From contig JADKIU010000007.1 in assembly GCA_016722565.1 (NCBI GenBank), positions 186,001 through 250,000 of the forward strand: a stretch of DNA of 64,000 nt. The letters are read 5' to 3'. How positions within the stretch are numbered: the first letter of the stretch is position 1; each line of letters opens with the position of its first letter. Made by a program: the position numbers and the translations under genes. This DNA comes from Bacteroidota bacterium. Lineage in GTDB: Bacteria > Bacteroidota > Bacteroidia > 2-12-FULL-35-15. Positions 40,277 to 48,395 of the stretch are shown here, in pieces. The notes beneath the pieces were generated by a model. That model saw only the letters and a list, made by a program, of their open reading frames with translations, ran no database searches and was not told the DNA's origin.

Positions 40277-41326
40277 ATGAAAAAGGTTTTATACATCATC
40301 ATACCATTGGCATTAATTGCAATTGTAGTCATAAAATTAAAAAGTAATAAAGAAATCGTAAAAGATAAAGTTTATCAATATGATAAAGAGCAAGCTATCC
40401 ATGTTCAGGTAGATACAATCAAATCGGAATTAATAGGAGCTGAATTTGCTTATTCAGGAACATTTGAACCTAATAAAGAAACTAAGCTTAGCGCTGAAAT
40501 ACAAGGCAAGATAAATGATGTTTTAGTTGATGTTGGAACTTTTGTAACAAAGGGGCAATCATTAATTCAGTTAGATAATTCACTATTGAAATTGCAATTA
40601 CAATCAGCGGAGGTTCAAGTTGAAGGATTAGAAGCTGATGTAAAACGATTTACTGTTTTAGCGAATGCAGATGCTGTACAAGGGGTTCAATTAGAAAAAG
40701 CAGAGTTAGGTTTAAAATCTGCAAAAGTTCAAAGAGCAACTTTACTTGAACAAATTAATAAAACAACCATCAAAGCACCGTTTAATGGAGTGGTTACTGC
40801 TAAACTTACTGAAGAGGGAGCATTTGCCGCACCGGGTGTGCCATTGCTTCAAATTACAGATATTTCAGTTTTAAAATTTACCGTTAATGTTTCTGAAAAT
40901 GATTTGAGTTCATTTCAATTAAATCAAACCTTCTCGATTAATGCAGATGCTTATTCGGATGTGCTATTGTCGGGTAAAGCAACAATGATAGGTAGTAAAG
41001 CCAATATGGGCAGTAGTTTTCCTGTTCAGTTTATTGTAAGTAACACCTCCGATTTAAAAATCAAATCGGGAATGTTTGGTAAAGTAAATTTGAAAAGTGA
41101 AAATCAAAAAACAGGAATCATTATACCGGCTTCTGCTATTGTTGGATCGTCAAGTCAACCTCAAGTTTATAAAGTTAAGAACGGAAAGGCTGTTCTAAAT
41201 AGCATAAGTATTGCGCAAAAAATAAAAAATAAAACTGTTGTGGCAAAGGGATTAGAAGAAGGTGATGTGATTGTAACAAATGGATTTATTAATCTATTTG
41301 ACAATGCGAATGTAACTGTTAAATAA
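40277..41326 (+). CDS. RND efflux periplasmic adaptor (MFP) subunit
   Basis: 349 residues. Membrane anchor at ~5-20, lipoyl-like domain with AEIQGKINDVLVDVGTFVTKGQSLIQLDNS (~75-105), short hairpin, then barrel domain with TIKAPFNGVVTAKLTEEGAFAAPG (~165). It bridges TolC and the RND pump. Gene order TolC-MFP-RND with gaps of 10-25 bases marks one operon. Confidence 0.93.
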   Translation: MKKVLYIIIPLALIAIVVIKLKSNKEIVKDKVYQYDKEQAIHVQVDTIKSELIGAEFAYSGTFEPNKETKLSAEIQGKINDVLVDVGTFVTKGQSLIQLDNSLLKLQLQSAEVQVEGLEADVKRFTVLANADAVQGVQLEKAELGLKSAKVQRATLLEQINKTTIKAPFNGVVTAKLTEEGAFAAPGVPLLQITDISVLKFTVNVSENDLSSFQLNQTFSINADAYSDVLLSGKATMIGSKANMGSSFPVQFIVSNTSDLKIKSGMFGKVNLKSENQKTGIIIPASAIVGSSSQPQVYKVKNGKAVLNSISIAQKIKNKTVVAKGLEEGDVIVTNGFINLFDNANVTVK

Positions 41327-41336
41327 AATTTGAATT

Positions 41337-44300
41337 ATGAATATTACAGAAATATCAATAAAACGTCCATCGCTGATAATTGTTCTTTTCAGCGTACTTA
41401 CCTTATTGGGAGTTATAGGATATAAAAATTTGAGTTATGAATTGATGCCTGATTTTAATCAACCTGTTGTGGTTATTAAAACGGTGTATCCCGGAGCAGA
41501 GCCCAACGAAGTAGAAACTTCGGTGTCACGAAAAATAGAGGATGCTTTATCTAATTTAGAAGGAGTGGATTATTTGGTAACTAAATCTTTACCAAACGCA
41601 TCTATCATTATTGCCAACCTGAAATACGGAACTGATTTGGATAAAACCATGCAGGATGCTCAACGCTACATTGACAATATTCGCAAAGATTTACCGCAGG
41701 ATATTTTAAGTCCGGTAATGAGTAAGGTTTCTCCTAATGATTTACCTATCATGTCAATTAGTGCAACAAGTAACTTGCCTGCAACAGAGTTTTATCAAAA
41801 AATGAAAGACGAGTATCTTCCACAAATTCAACAAATAAAAGGGGTTGCAGAGCTTACGATTTTAGGTGGTGAAGAAAGAGAGATACAAGTAAAAGCAAAC
41901 CGGGATAAACTGAAATTATATAAAATTTCATTGTATCAGGTTGTTGAGGCTATTAATCGTTCAGGCTTAGACTTACCTGCCGGAAAAGTACAAACGGATC
42001 AGGAGAATAACTCCGTTCGTTTAACCGGAAAATTTGCAACAATTGATGATGTAAAAAATGTTCAGGTGGCTATGCCAATGCTCGGCAGCCCAGTCTATGT
42101 AAAAGATGTTGCTCAGGTAGTTGATGGAATAAAAGAAACGACATCTATCAGTAGATACAATGGAAAAGATGGCATTGGAATTCTATTAAAAAAACAAGGC
42201 GATGCAAATGCTGTTGATGTTTCAAAAATGGTTCGTGCAAAATTTAAAAGTATCGAAGCACAAAATAGTAATTCCTCTGTAAAATTCATCATTGCAGATG
42301 ATAGCACCGACAATACAATTGCAGCTGTTAATTCTGTTGTATTTGATTTGGGATTAGCAGTTGTTTTAGTTTCTTTAGTAATGCTATTATTTTTAAGAAG
42401 TTTCAGAAACTCTTTAATTGTAATCATTGCAATACCTACCTCTTTGGTTACAGCTTTTGCAGTTATGTGGCTTTTAGGATACACTCTAAATTTAATGACC
42501 TTGCTCGCCATGTCTTTAATTATTGGAATCTTGGTTGATGATGCTACAGTGGTGTTGGAAAACATTCAAAGGCATTTAGATATGGGAAAAGAAAAACGTA
42601 CTGCCTCAATGGATGGGCGTATGGAAATTGGATTTTCTGCATTGTCGATCACATTGGTTGACGTGGTTGTGTTTTTACCGATATTGTTTTTACAAGTATT
42701 TGTGGCAGATATGCTCAAACAATTTTCAGTAGTTGTAGTAACTTCAACCTTAACGAGTTTGTTAGTTGGCTTTACGCTTACACCTTGGTTGGCATCAAGA
42801 ATAGGTAAGAAAGAAGATTTACAACCAACCAACTTCTTCAATCGTTTTTTGCTTGGATTTGAACATCAATTAGAAAAATTCACCAATTGGTATGGCAAAC
42901 AATTAGAATGGGTACTCAGCCACAAATTAATTTTTACAGGAATAGTTGTTTTACTTTTTGCGGTTACTTTGGGAATAATGAAACAAGGTATCATTGGTAA
43001 AGAGCTTATCTCTACCGGAGATCAGGGTAAATTTCGTATGGCTTTAGAGTTTGACAAATCAACTTCCATTCAACAAAACAATTTAATCGCTCAGAAAATA
43101 GAAACCTATATTATCAAGCAAGCAGATGTCTCTACTGTGTTTAGTAACATAGGTGGTCCGAGTACAGGCATTGGAAGTTTAGGTGTAGGATCAGCTAATA
43201 AAACTGAATTTACTATTCAGTTAAAATCCGCAAAAGAACGCAATAAGCAACCTACTGAAGAGTTTATGAAAAAATTGAGGGAAGAATTAAAAATGAAATT
43301 CCCCGGAATAAATTATTCAATGGCTGCATTAGGATTGATACCACGTTCAGCTCCAATTGAAATTACTTTAAGCGGCAGTAATTTAGATTTAGTAATGAAA
43401 ACAGGTAATGATTTAAAATCGGTGATTGAAAAAATACCGGGTTCAGATAATGTACGTTTATCAGTAGAACAAGGAAGTCCCGAATACAAAATAATTCCTG
43501 ACAAAGATAAAATGCAACGATTAGGATTAACGACAGCTTATGTTGGCATGAATTTAAGAACAGCTTTTACTGGCAATGACGATGCAACATTAACAGAAAA
43601 CGGAACAGAATATCCTGTAAGAATTTGGTTTGACGGTTACAGTAGACAAAGCTATGAAGATGTACAACGCCTCTCAATTGTTAATCCAATGGGGTTACCA
43701 GTAGAAGTATCGCAGTTTGCAACGGTAGAACGAGATAATTCACCATCCTTATTGGAAAGAAAAGATCGTCAGCCAGCGGTAACGCTTACGTCTGACGCAC
43801 TTGGTAGACCTTCGGGAACAGTTGCTGATGATGTAGTTGCTTACCTTAAAAATAACCCATTACCCGATGGAATTCAAATGACTTGGGGTAGTGATATCAA
43901 AAGACAAAATGATAGTTTTGGTGCATTGGGTTCGGTTCTATTAATCTCGTTCCTATTGATTTATTTAATCATGGTTGCTTTATATGATAGTTTCGTTTAC
44001 CCATTTGTGGTATTGTTTTCAATTCCTGTAGCTGCTATTGGTGCGTTTTTAGCATTGAATTTATCATTAAACAATCTTAGTTTATTTGCTTTGCTCGGAT
44101 TGATTATGCTCATGGGATTAGTAGTAAAAAACGCTATTTTAATTGTAGACTTTACAAATCAATTGAAGGCGGAGGGAAAACATTTCAAAGAAGCATTAAT
44201 AATTGCGGGAAAAGGTCGTATGCGTCCAATCTTAATGACAACCATTGCAATGATTATAGGAATGTTGCCAATTGCCCTTGGCAAAGGAACAGCAAGTGAA

Positions 44301-44435
44301 TGGAAGAACGGTTTGGCATGGGTAATTATTGGTGGGCTGTTTTCATCCTTGATATTAACTGTTTATTTAGTGCCAATGGTTTATTATTTAGTAGATCGTT
44401 TAAAAGAAAAAATTACAAATAGAAAAACGAATTAA
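41337..44435 (+). CDS. RND efflux transporter, HAE1 type
   Basis: 1032 residues, full length, with twelve membrane helices in two halves each with a large periplasmic domain. The proton-relay helix 4 carries the paired aspartates (LLAMSLIIGILVDDATVVLENI in short motifs, ~380-400). The second half has GLVVKNAILIVDF near 910. It lacks the Met/Glu features of CusA-type copper pumps in what can be judged by eye, so drug or lipophile export is favoured. Probably TetR-controlled. Confidence 0.93.
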   Translation: MNITEISIKRPSLIIVLFSVLTLLGVIGYKNLSYELMPDFNQPVVVIKTVYPGAEPNEVETSVSRKIEDALSNLEGVDYLVTKSLPNASIIIANLKYGTDLDKTMQDAQRYIDNIRKDLPQDILSPVMSKVSPNDLPIMSISATSNLPATEFYQKMKDEYLPQIQQIKGVAELTILGGEEREIQVKANRDKLKLYKISLYQVVEAINRSGLDLPAGKVQTDQENNSVRLTGKFATIDDVKNVQVAMPMLGSPVYVKDVAQVVDGIKETTSISRYNGKDGIGILLKKQGDANAVDVSKMVRAKFKSIEAQNSNSSVKFIIADDSTDNTIAAVNSVVFDLGLAVVLVSLVMLLFLRSFRNSLIVIIAIPTSLVTAFAVMWLLGYTLNLMTLLAMSLIIGILVDDATVVLENIQRHLDMGKEKRTASMDGRMEIGFSALSITLVDVVVFLPILFLQVFVADMLKQFSVVVVTSTLTSLLVGFTLTPWLASRIGKKEDLQPTNFFNRFLLGFEHQLEKFTNWYGKQLEWVLSHKLIFTGIVVLLFAVTLGIMKQGIIGKELISTGDQGKFRMALEFDKSTSIQQNNLIAQKIETYIIKQADVSTVFSNIGGPSTGIGSLGVGSANKTEFTIQLKSAKERNKQPTEEFMKKLREELKMKFPGINYSMAALGLIPRSAPIEITLSGSNLDLVMKTGNDLKSVIEKIPGSDNVRLSVEQGSPEYKIIPDKDKMQRLGLTTAYVGMNLRTAFTGNDDATLTENGTEYPVRIWFDGYSRQSYEDVQRLSIVNPMGLPVEVSQFATVERDNSPSLLERKDRQPAVTLTSDALGRPSGTVADDVVAYLKNNPLPDGIQMTWGSDIKRQNDSFGALGSVLLISFLLIYLIMVALYDSFVYPFVVLFSIPVAAIGAFLALNLSLNNLSLFALLGLIMLMGLVVKNAILIVDFTNQLKAEGKHFKEALIIAGKGRMRPILMTTIAMIIGMLPIALGKGTASEWKNGLAWVIIGGLFSSLILTVYLVPMVYYLVDRLKEKITNRKTN

Positions 44436-44436
44436 A

Positions 44437-44887
44437 ATGAAACAATTACTCTTATTCGCACTAGTCAGCATATCATTATTGACCTTATCTTCATTTAATA
44501 ACCAAAAGGGAGAAAACTATTCTTTAACCGTGGAAGTAAATGGTCTACAAAACTCGAAAGGTATTGTCCAGTTTGCATTATATAATAAGGACGGAACGAT
44601 TCCTGATGAAGATTACAAAAAGTGTTGTAAGATATTGAAAGAAAAAATACAAAATGGATCATCTAAAGTAACCTTTAGTAATCTTCCGGTAGGTAAGTAT
44701 GCTGTAAATATTCTTCACGATGAAAATGAGAATGGTGAGATAGACAAAGGGTTTATTTTACCAATAGAAGGGAATTGGGTTTTCGAATTATGAATCAATT
44801 GGATTAACAAACCGCCCCAACTTTTCAAAAGCAAGCTTTGAGTTGAATTGTGATAAGAAAATCTCAGTAAAAGTCATCTACATGTAG
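44437..44887 (+). pseudogene. DUF2141 periplasmic protein with C-terminal frameshift
   Basis: The first frame (44437-44793) has a signal peptide and the DUF2141 body: LTVEVNGLQNSKGIVQFALYNK, VTFSNLPVGKYAVNILHDENENGEIDKG. It then reads EGNWVFEL and stops. In the next frame the family C-terminus continues: IGFSNYESIGLTNRPNFSKASFEL to a TAG at 44887. An extra G in GAAGGGAATT (44767-44776) explains the break. It is either a mutation or a sequencing error. Confidence 0.75.
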
Positions 44888-44919
44888 CTATCGAGAATCT
44901 ATTACAGTATTTTAGCATT

Positions 44920-45711
44920 GTGAAAAAATCAACTATTTATATTTCTAAAATGGATTGCCCTTCAGAGGAAAACATGATCCGACTAAAATTGCAAGGTCTG
45001 CATTTTATGAAACTTGATTTTGACATCCCTAATAGAAATTTATATGTGTACCATGAAGGTGATATAACGTCTATTTTTAATGCTGTTAACGACCTTAAAC
45101 TTGGGGCTTCATTAATTGGTAGTGAAGAAAGTAATTATACCCATGTTAGCGAAGACCATTCAAAAGAAAAAAAATTACTGTGGACAGTTTTATTGATCAA
45201 TCTTTCGCTTTTTATTTTGGAAATTATCGCAGGGTTTATTTCAGAATCAATGGGATTAGTTGCCGATAGCCTTGATATGCTTGCTGATGCTATGGTCTAT
45301 GGATTAAGCTTATATGCTGTTGGTCATTTAGCGTCTAAAAAGAAGCAAATTGCTAAAATGAGTGGATATTTTCAGATGGCATTAGCTCTGTTTGGAATAA
45401 TTGAGGTTATTAGAAGGTTTTTGGGGATTGAGGAAGTTCCCGAATTTCAATTAATGATCATCATTTCGCTTTTCGCCTTAGTAGGAAATGCGGTTTCACT
45501 TTACCTTCTTCAGAAATCAAAAAGCAAAGAGGTTCACATGCAAGCAAGTGTAATTTTTACGAGTAATGATGTAATCGTAAATATTGGAGTTATTTTAGCT
45601 GGTGCAATTGTTTATTTCACAAATTCCAAATATCCCGATTTAATTGTGGGCTCCATTGTTTTTATTTTGGTCGCAAAAGGAGCAATAAGAATTCTTAAAC
45701 TATCTAAATAA
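44920..45711 (+). CDS. CDF-like cation transporter with N-terminal HMA-like domain
   Basis: 263 residues from a GTG. Residues ~1-75 resemble a heavy-metal-associated fold with a single Cys (KMDCPSEEN) rather than CxxC. Residues ~88-262 have about six helices with a cation-diffusion-facilitator metal site (VADSLDMLADAMVYGLSL) and a second polar site SNDVIVN. The usual C-terminal cytoplasmic domain is missing. It probably exports a divalent metal. It is the last gene before the right end of the element. Confidence 0.75.
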   Translation: MKKSTIYISKMDCPSEENMIRLKLQGLHFMKLDFDIPNRNLYVYHEGDITSIFNAVNDLKLGASLIGSEESNYTHVSEDHSKEKKLLWTVLLINLSLFILEIIAGFISESMGLVADSLDMLADAMVYGLSLYAVGHLASKKKQIAKMSGYFQMALALFGIIEVIRRFLGIEEVPEFQLMIIISLFALVGNAVSLYLLQKSKSKEVHMQASVIFTSNDVIVNIGVILAGAIVYFTNSKYPDLIVGSIVFILVAKGAIRILKLSK

Positions 45712-45932
45712 TATTTTTTGAATTAAGGCAGGAAATTCCCCTCCCCCTTAGAACTTGAAAATCATCAGTAAAACTTGATAAATTTACCGGGAATAAGTTC
45801 GGAATCAGTTTTCAGGGTTAAAATTAAAACTCCTTACCTTCCTTTCAACAGCAAGCTTTCACTTAAATAGCGTTAAGAAATTCGTTGTAAAGTCATTTAC
45901 CTGAGACCCTAAGGGGGGATCTTACAGTAAAA

Positions 45933-45951
45933 TTACCGTAAAATACGATAA
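45933..45951. repeat. 19-bp element motif at the right end
   Basis: TTACCGTAAAATACGATAA is the exact reverse complement of 17479-17497 in the zinc-finger-like gene. A further GTAAAAT lies 11 bases upstream. The site is just past the stop of the recombinase tail. Confidence 0.8.
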
Positions 45952-45957
45952 TAGCCC

Positions 45958-46098
45958 CTATTTCTGACCAACCCTAAACACCTTGCAGAAGTGACTTATC
46001 GCCCGTAAATCAGCTAAAAATCGCTGAATTTCAGCATCTTTCAATTCTTCAGGGTTTTCGTTGGTTATTTGGTTCGAACAGGGTAAATTTGAGCCCGC
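45958..46098 (-). pseudogene. Orphan C-terminal tail of the serine recombinase
   Basis: A minus-strand frame with no start codon, open from a TGA just beyond the core (about 46105) to TAG at 45958-45960. From the core Ala codon (46096-46098) it reads GSNLPCSNQ, then NENPEELKDAEIQRFLADLRAI and SHFCKVFRVGQK. Orientation and phase match the recombinase frame crossing the left edge, so in the circular element it would supply the last 45 residues. In the integrated state it is probably untranslated. Confidence 0.65.
46095..46098. other. Inferred attR crossover core (CCGC)
   Basis: CCGC as at 14627-14630. To its right lie AATGAATC and a T-rich hairpin, which would directly follow the tRNA 3' end in the empty site. 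To its left lies the recombinase tail. Confidence 0.6.
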
Positions 46099-46110
46099 AA
46101 TGAATCAAAT

Positions 46111-46137
46111 AAAGTCCCGTTTTTACGGGACTTTTAA
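46111..46137 (+). terminator. Displaced tRNA-Ser terminator
   Basis: AAAGTCCCG / CGGGACTTT stem with loop TTTTTA and a following T-rich stretch. No gene ends just upstream inside the element. In the reconstructed empty site it would lie about 12 bases after the tRNA. Confidence 0.65.
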
Positions 46138-46194
46138 TTTTTCTATACAGTTCGTAATAGAAAAATTCAACTATTTAACTAATACTAAAAACCT

Positions 46195-46623
46195 ATGAAT
46201 AGAATGAAACGATACTTTAAAATTGCACTATTAGGCTTTCTTATGTCTTGTACAAACAATTCGAATGAATCAAAAGAATCTATTTTAAATGATATACAAA
46301 AAGACAGTTCAAGTGTGGAAAAAATTGAACCAGAAGAAAATGCAAGCCCATTGGTATTTTTAGAAGATGATTCTATTGCATTTTACAATTCAACCATTGC
46401 TGAAGAAAAAACAATAAAAGAATATTGTGAATGCGCCCAAAAGAAGGGAGGAACAAGTTCTGCATGCAGAGATTTCATTAAAAAATTAACAGTCCATCAA
46501 AACAGAACTGATGAAATACTAAATAAGTATCTAAACAGTACAGCAATTTTTGAAAAATTGAACTTAAGGGTTTCTGCTTTAAATAAAAAATTTAATGATT
46601 GCAACAACTATCCTTCAAAATAA
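46195..46623 (+). CDS. Putative lipoprotein
   Basis: 142 residues with lipobox FLMSC near residue 19, then a Ser/Asn/Glu linker. The mature part has four cysteines (KEYCECAQKKGGTSSACRDF, FNDCNNY). Helical and not recognised. First chromosomal gene right of the element. Four bases could be trimmed by choosing the second Met (MKRYFK), with no effect on the call. Confidence 0.65.
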   Translation: MNRMKRYFKIALLGFLMSCTNNSNESKESILNDIQKDSSSVEKIEPEENASPLVFLEDDSIAFYNSTIAEEKTIKEYCECAQKKGGTSSACRDFIKKLTVHQNRTDEILNKYLNSTAIFEKLNLRVSALNKKFNDCNNYPSK

Positions 46624-46656
46624 ATGAAATCTTAACCTATCTAGTTCTTTAATTTT

Positions 46657-47019
46657 TCATTTAGACAAAATCCGATGGCATATGATTTTAAAATAGAATT
46701 CATAGTTGTTAACCCCTACAAAATTTAAGTATTTATTTATTTTATTACTTCCATACTTATTGTATATGCTGCGCTGATTCACTAATTCAAAAAAGAATGC
46801 ATTTTCAAATTTGACCATCTCGTACTTACCAGTAAAATCGGCCCATCGATGAAAATAATCAGTGTTGTTTGTATAAATATAAATCCCACTTTCGGTCCCG
46901 AGAACATTAAAGCCCTTTCGTTTCACTCTTGAATAATACAACGCTCCCAAAACGACAAAAAGAACGAATGAAAGTATACCAATAAAAAGTAAAAGATTAC
47001 TTAGATTTAATGCATTCAA
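46657..47019 (-). CDS. Single-helix membrane protein, hypothetical
   Basis: 120 residues. One N-terminal membrane helix (LLLFIGILSFVLFVVLGALYY) and a cytosolic mixed domain (RWADFTGKYEMVKFENAFFFELV). No family is recognised. Starts four bases after the stop of the next gene on the same strand, so they form a pair. Confidence 0.55.
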   Translation of the reverse strand: MNALNLSNLLLFIGILSFVLFVVLGALYYSRVKRKGFNVLGTESGIYIYTNNTDYFHRWADFTGKYEMVKFENAFFFELVNQRSIYNKYGSNKINKYLNFVGVNNYEFYFKIICHRILSK

Positions 47020-47023
47020 AACG

Positions 47024-47419
47024 TTAAAGATGAAGGAAAAGATAAAACAGAATTGAAATTATTGAAACGACTAAAAATCCAAACCCGATTTTGAGATTAG
47101 GTTTTTCCTTTGCCATAGAATAGCTAGATCTTGTCTGAAAAAAAAACACTCTTTCGCCCTCAGGATGATTAACTTTTTTTGCATAGTAATTTGACAAAAA
47201 AACAATTTCCTTATACGTATCTATTTCAAAATGCTTTTGATATTTACTAACAAAAATGCCATCGGTATCAACACATCCAAACTCAACAATATGGCTAGGG
47301 ATAGAAGTCGAGTCTCTTCCCCATGGATCTTCAAATACTAAAATTTTTTTAATATTAAAATCTAATTTAATAAGACAATCCGTGCTGTTTAATTTAAATT
47401 CATACTGAAAAAGGCTCAT
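47024..47419 (-). CDS. Hypothetical protein with C-terminal membrane anchor
   Basis: 131 residues. A beta-rich N-terminal part (FEDPWGRDS, VEFGCVDTDG) and a C-terminal helix (GFGFLVVSIISILFYLFLHL), so it looks tail-anchored. Paired with the downstream membrane protein. No function is assigned. Confidence 0.55.
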   Translation of the reverse strand: MSLFQYEFKLNSTDCLIKLDFNIKKILVFEDPWGRDSTSIPSHIVEFGCVDTDGIFVSKYQKHFEIDTYKEIVFLSNYYAKKVNHPEGERVFFFQTRSSYSMAKEKPNLKIGFGFLVVSIISILFYLFLHL

Positions 47420-47590
47420 CCTTTGAAATATAGTTTATTTAAAAATACAAAAAAATAATTCCCATAACGAATAGTTAACACATTTCTAACAGCAATTTCT
47501 AAAAATTTCAATTAAACTAACACAAGGAGAATTATAGCAAAACTAAGAGCATGTAAAAAAAGCAATTATTTTCATTAAATTTACAACCCT

Positions 47591-48364
47591 ATGGAATACA
47601 TCATCATTTGTTTAGTTGCATTTCTTGGCTCGGGATTAACATTGTTTTCGGGGTTCGGACTGGGCACCTTATTATTACCCGTATTTGGATTATTTTTCCC
47701 CATTGAACTATCCATCGCTTTAACTGCCATTGTACATTTTTTAAACAACCTGTTCAAATTAGCATTGGTTGGGAAGCATGCCGACAAAAGCACCATTATT
47801 AATTTCGGAATTCCATCTATCCTTGCTGCATTTATAGGAGCATATGTTTTACAACTGTTAAGCGGGATGCAACCGGTGTTTGCTTATACATTGATGGAAC
47901 ATTCGTTTAGTGTATTACCCATCAAGTTAATCATTGCGATTGTTTTACTTTTCTTTTCCTGTTTTGAAATCATTCCGGCTTTGGCCAACCTGGAATTTGA
48001 TAAAAAGTATTTGCCATTAGGTGGATTGCTAAGTGGATTTTTTGGAGGATTATCGGGCAACCAAGGAGCATTGCGTTCGGCATTCCTGATTCGCTCCAAC
48101 TTATCAAAAGAAGCATTTATTGCCTCCGGAGTGGTGATTGCTTGTTTAATCGATATTTCAAGATTATCGATGTATTCCAAACAAATTTTCTCATCGCCCT
48201 ACCCTTTCAACTATGCGCTGATAGTAAGTGCAACATTGGCGGCTTTTGCCGGTGCATTCATTGGAAATAAACTCTTGAAAAAAGTAACAATAAAAACCGT
48301 ACAACTTCTTGTTGCCATTTTACTATTTATTTTTTCGATTCTTTTGGGAATGGGAATTATTTAA
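47591..48364 (+). CDS. TauE/SafE family sulfite exporter-like permease
   Basis: 257 residues with eight membrane helices. Family features are LSGSGLTLFSGFGLGTLLLPVFGLFFP-like entry (~15-37), the internal-repeat glycine motif LGGLLSGFFGGLSGNQGALRS (~140-160) and the C-terminal KKVTIKTVQLLVAILLF. TauE/SafE members export sulfite or organosulfonates, but many are uncharacterised. Confidence 0.88.
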   Translation: MEYIIICLVAFLGSGLTLFSGFGLGTLLLPVFGLFFPIELSIALTAIVHFLNNLFKLALVGKHADKSTIINFGIPSILAAFIGAYVLQLLSGMQPVFAYTLMEHSFSVLPIKLIIAIVLLFFSCFEIIPALANLEFDKKYLPLGGLLSGFFGGLSGNQGALRSAFLIRSNLSKEAFIASGVVIACLIDISRLSMYSKQIFSSPYPFNYALIVSATLAAFAGAFIGNKLLKKVTIKTVQLLVAILLFIFSILLGMGII

Positions 48365-48395
48365 TCGATTTTGCAAAAAAACAAACTTTAAAAAT

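Larger units (their letters stand above)
14631..46098. mobile_element. 31.5-kb serine-recombinase integrative element in tRNA-Ser
   Basis: The element is bounded on the left by tRNA-Ser(GGA) with a large serine recombinase reading outward. On the right it is bounded by the recombinase's start-less C-terminal tail and a hairpin terminator that would suit the tRNA. It carries a recombinase-linked module (16.2-18.5 kb), a decayed zone (18.9-23.1 kb), redox, respiratory and nitrosative-stress cargo (19.6-36.6 kb) and efflux genes (36.7-45.7 kb). No relaxase, type IV secretion or replication gene is recognised, so transfer would need a helper or another route. Confidence 0.75.
45712..46194. other. 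Right end of the element and attR region
   Basis: 483 bases with no complete gene. In order it holds unassigned sequence with a purine-rich GGGGGGA stretch at ~45914, the element motif at 45926-45951, the orphan recombinase tail (45958-46098), the attR core (46095-46098), and a terminator (46111-46137) belonging to the chromosome. Confidence 0.6.

Noticed and set aside
42113..42841. Minus-strand frames opposite the RND pump
   Set aside because: They are shadows of the conserved RND reading frame, without ribosome sites or family features.
46071..46078. GGTTCGAA as the crossover core, as it matches the tRNA T loop (14608-14615)
   Set aside because: The flanks right of it do not restore the tRNA 3' half, and the recombinase and tail frames would not be in phase. 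CCGC satisfies both.
14631..46098. Integrative and conjugative element
   Set aside because: No relaxase, coupling ATPase or Tra/VirB-type protein is recognisable in any frame.
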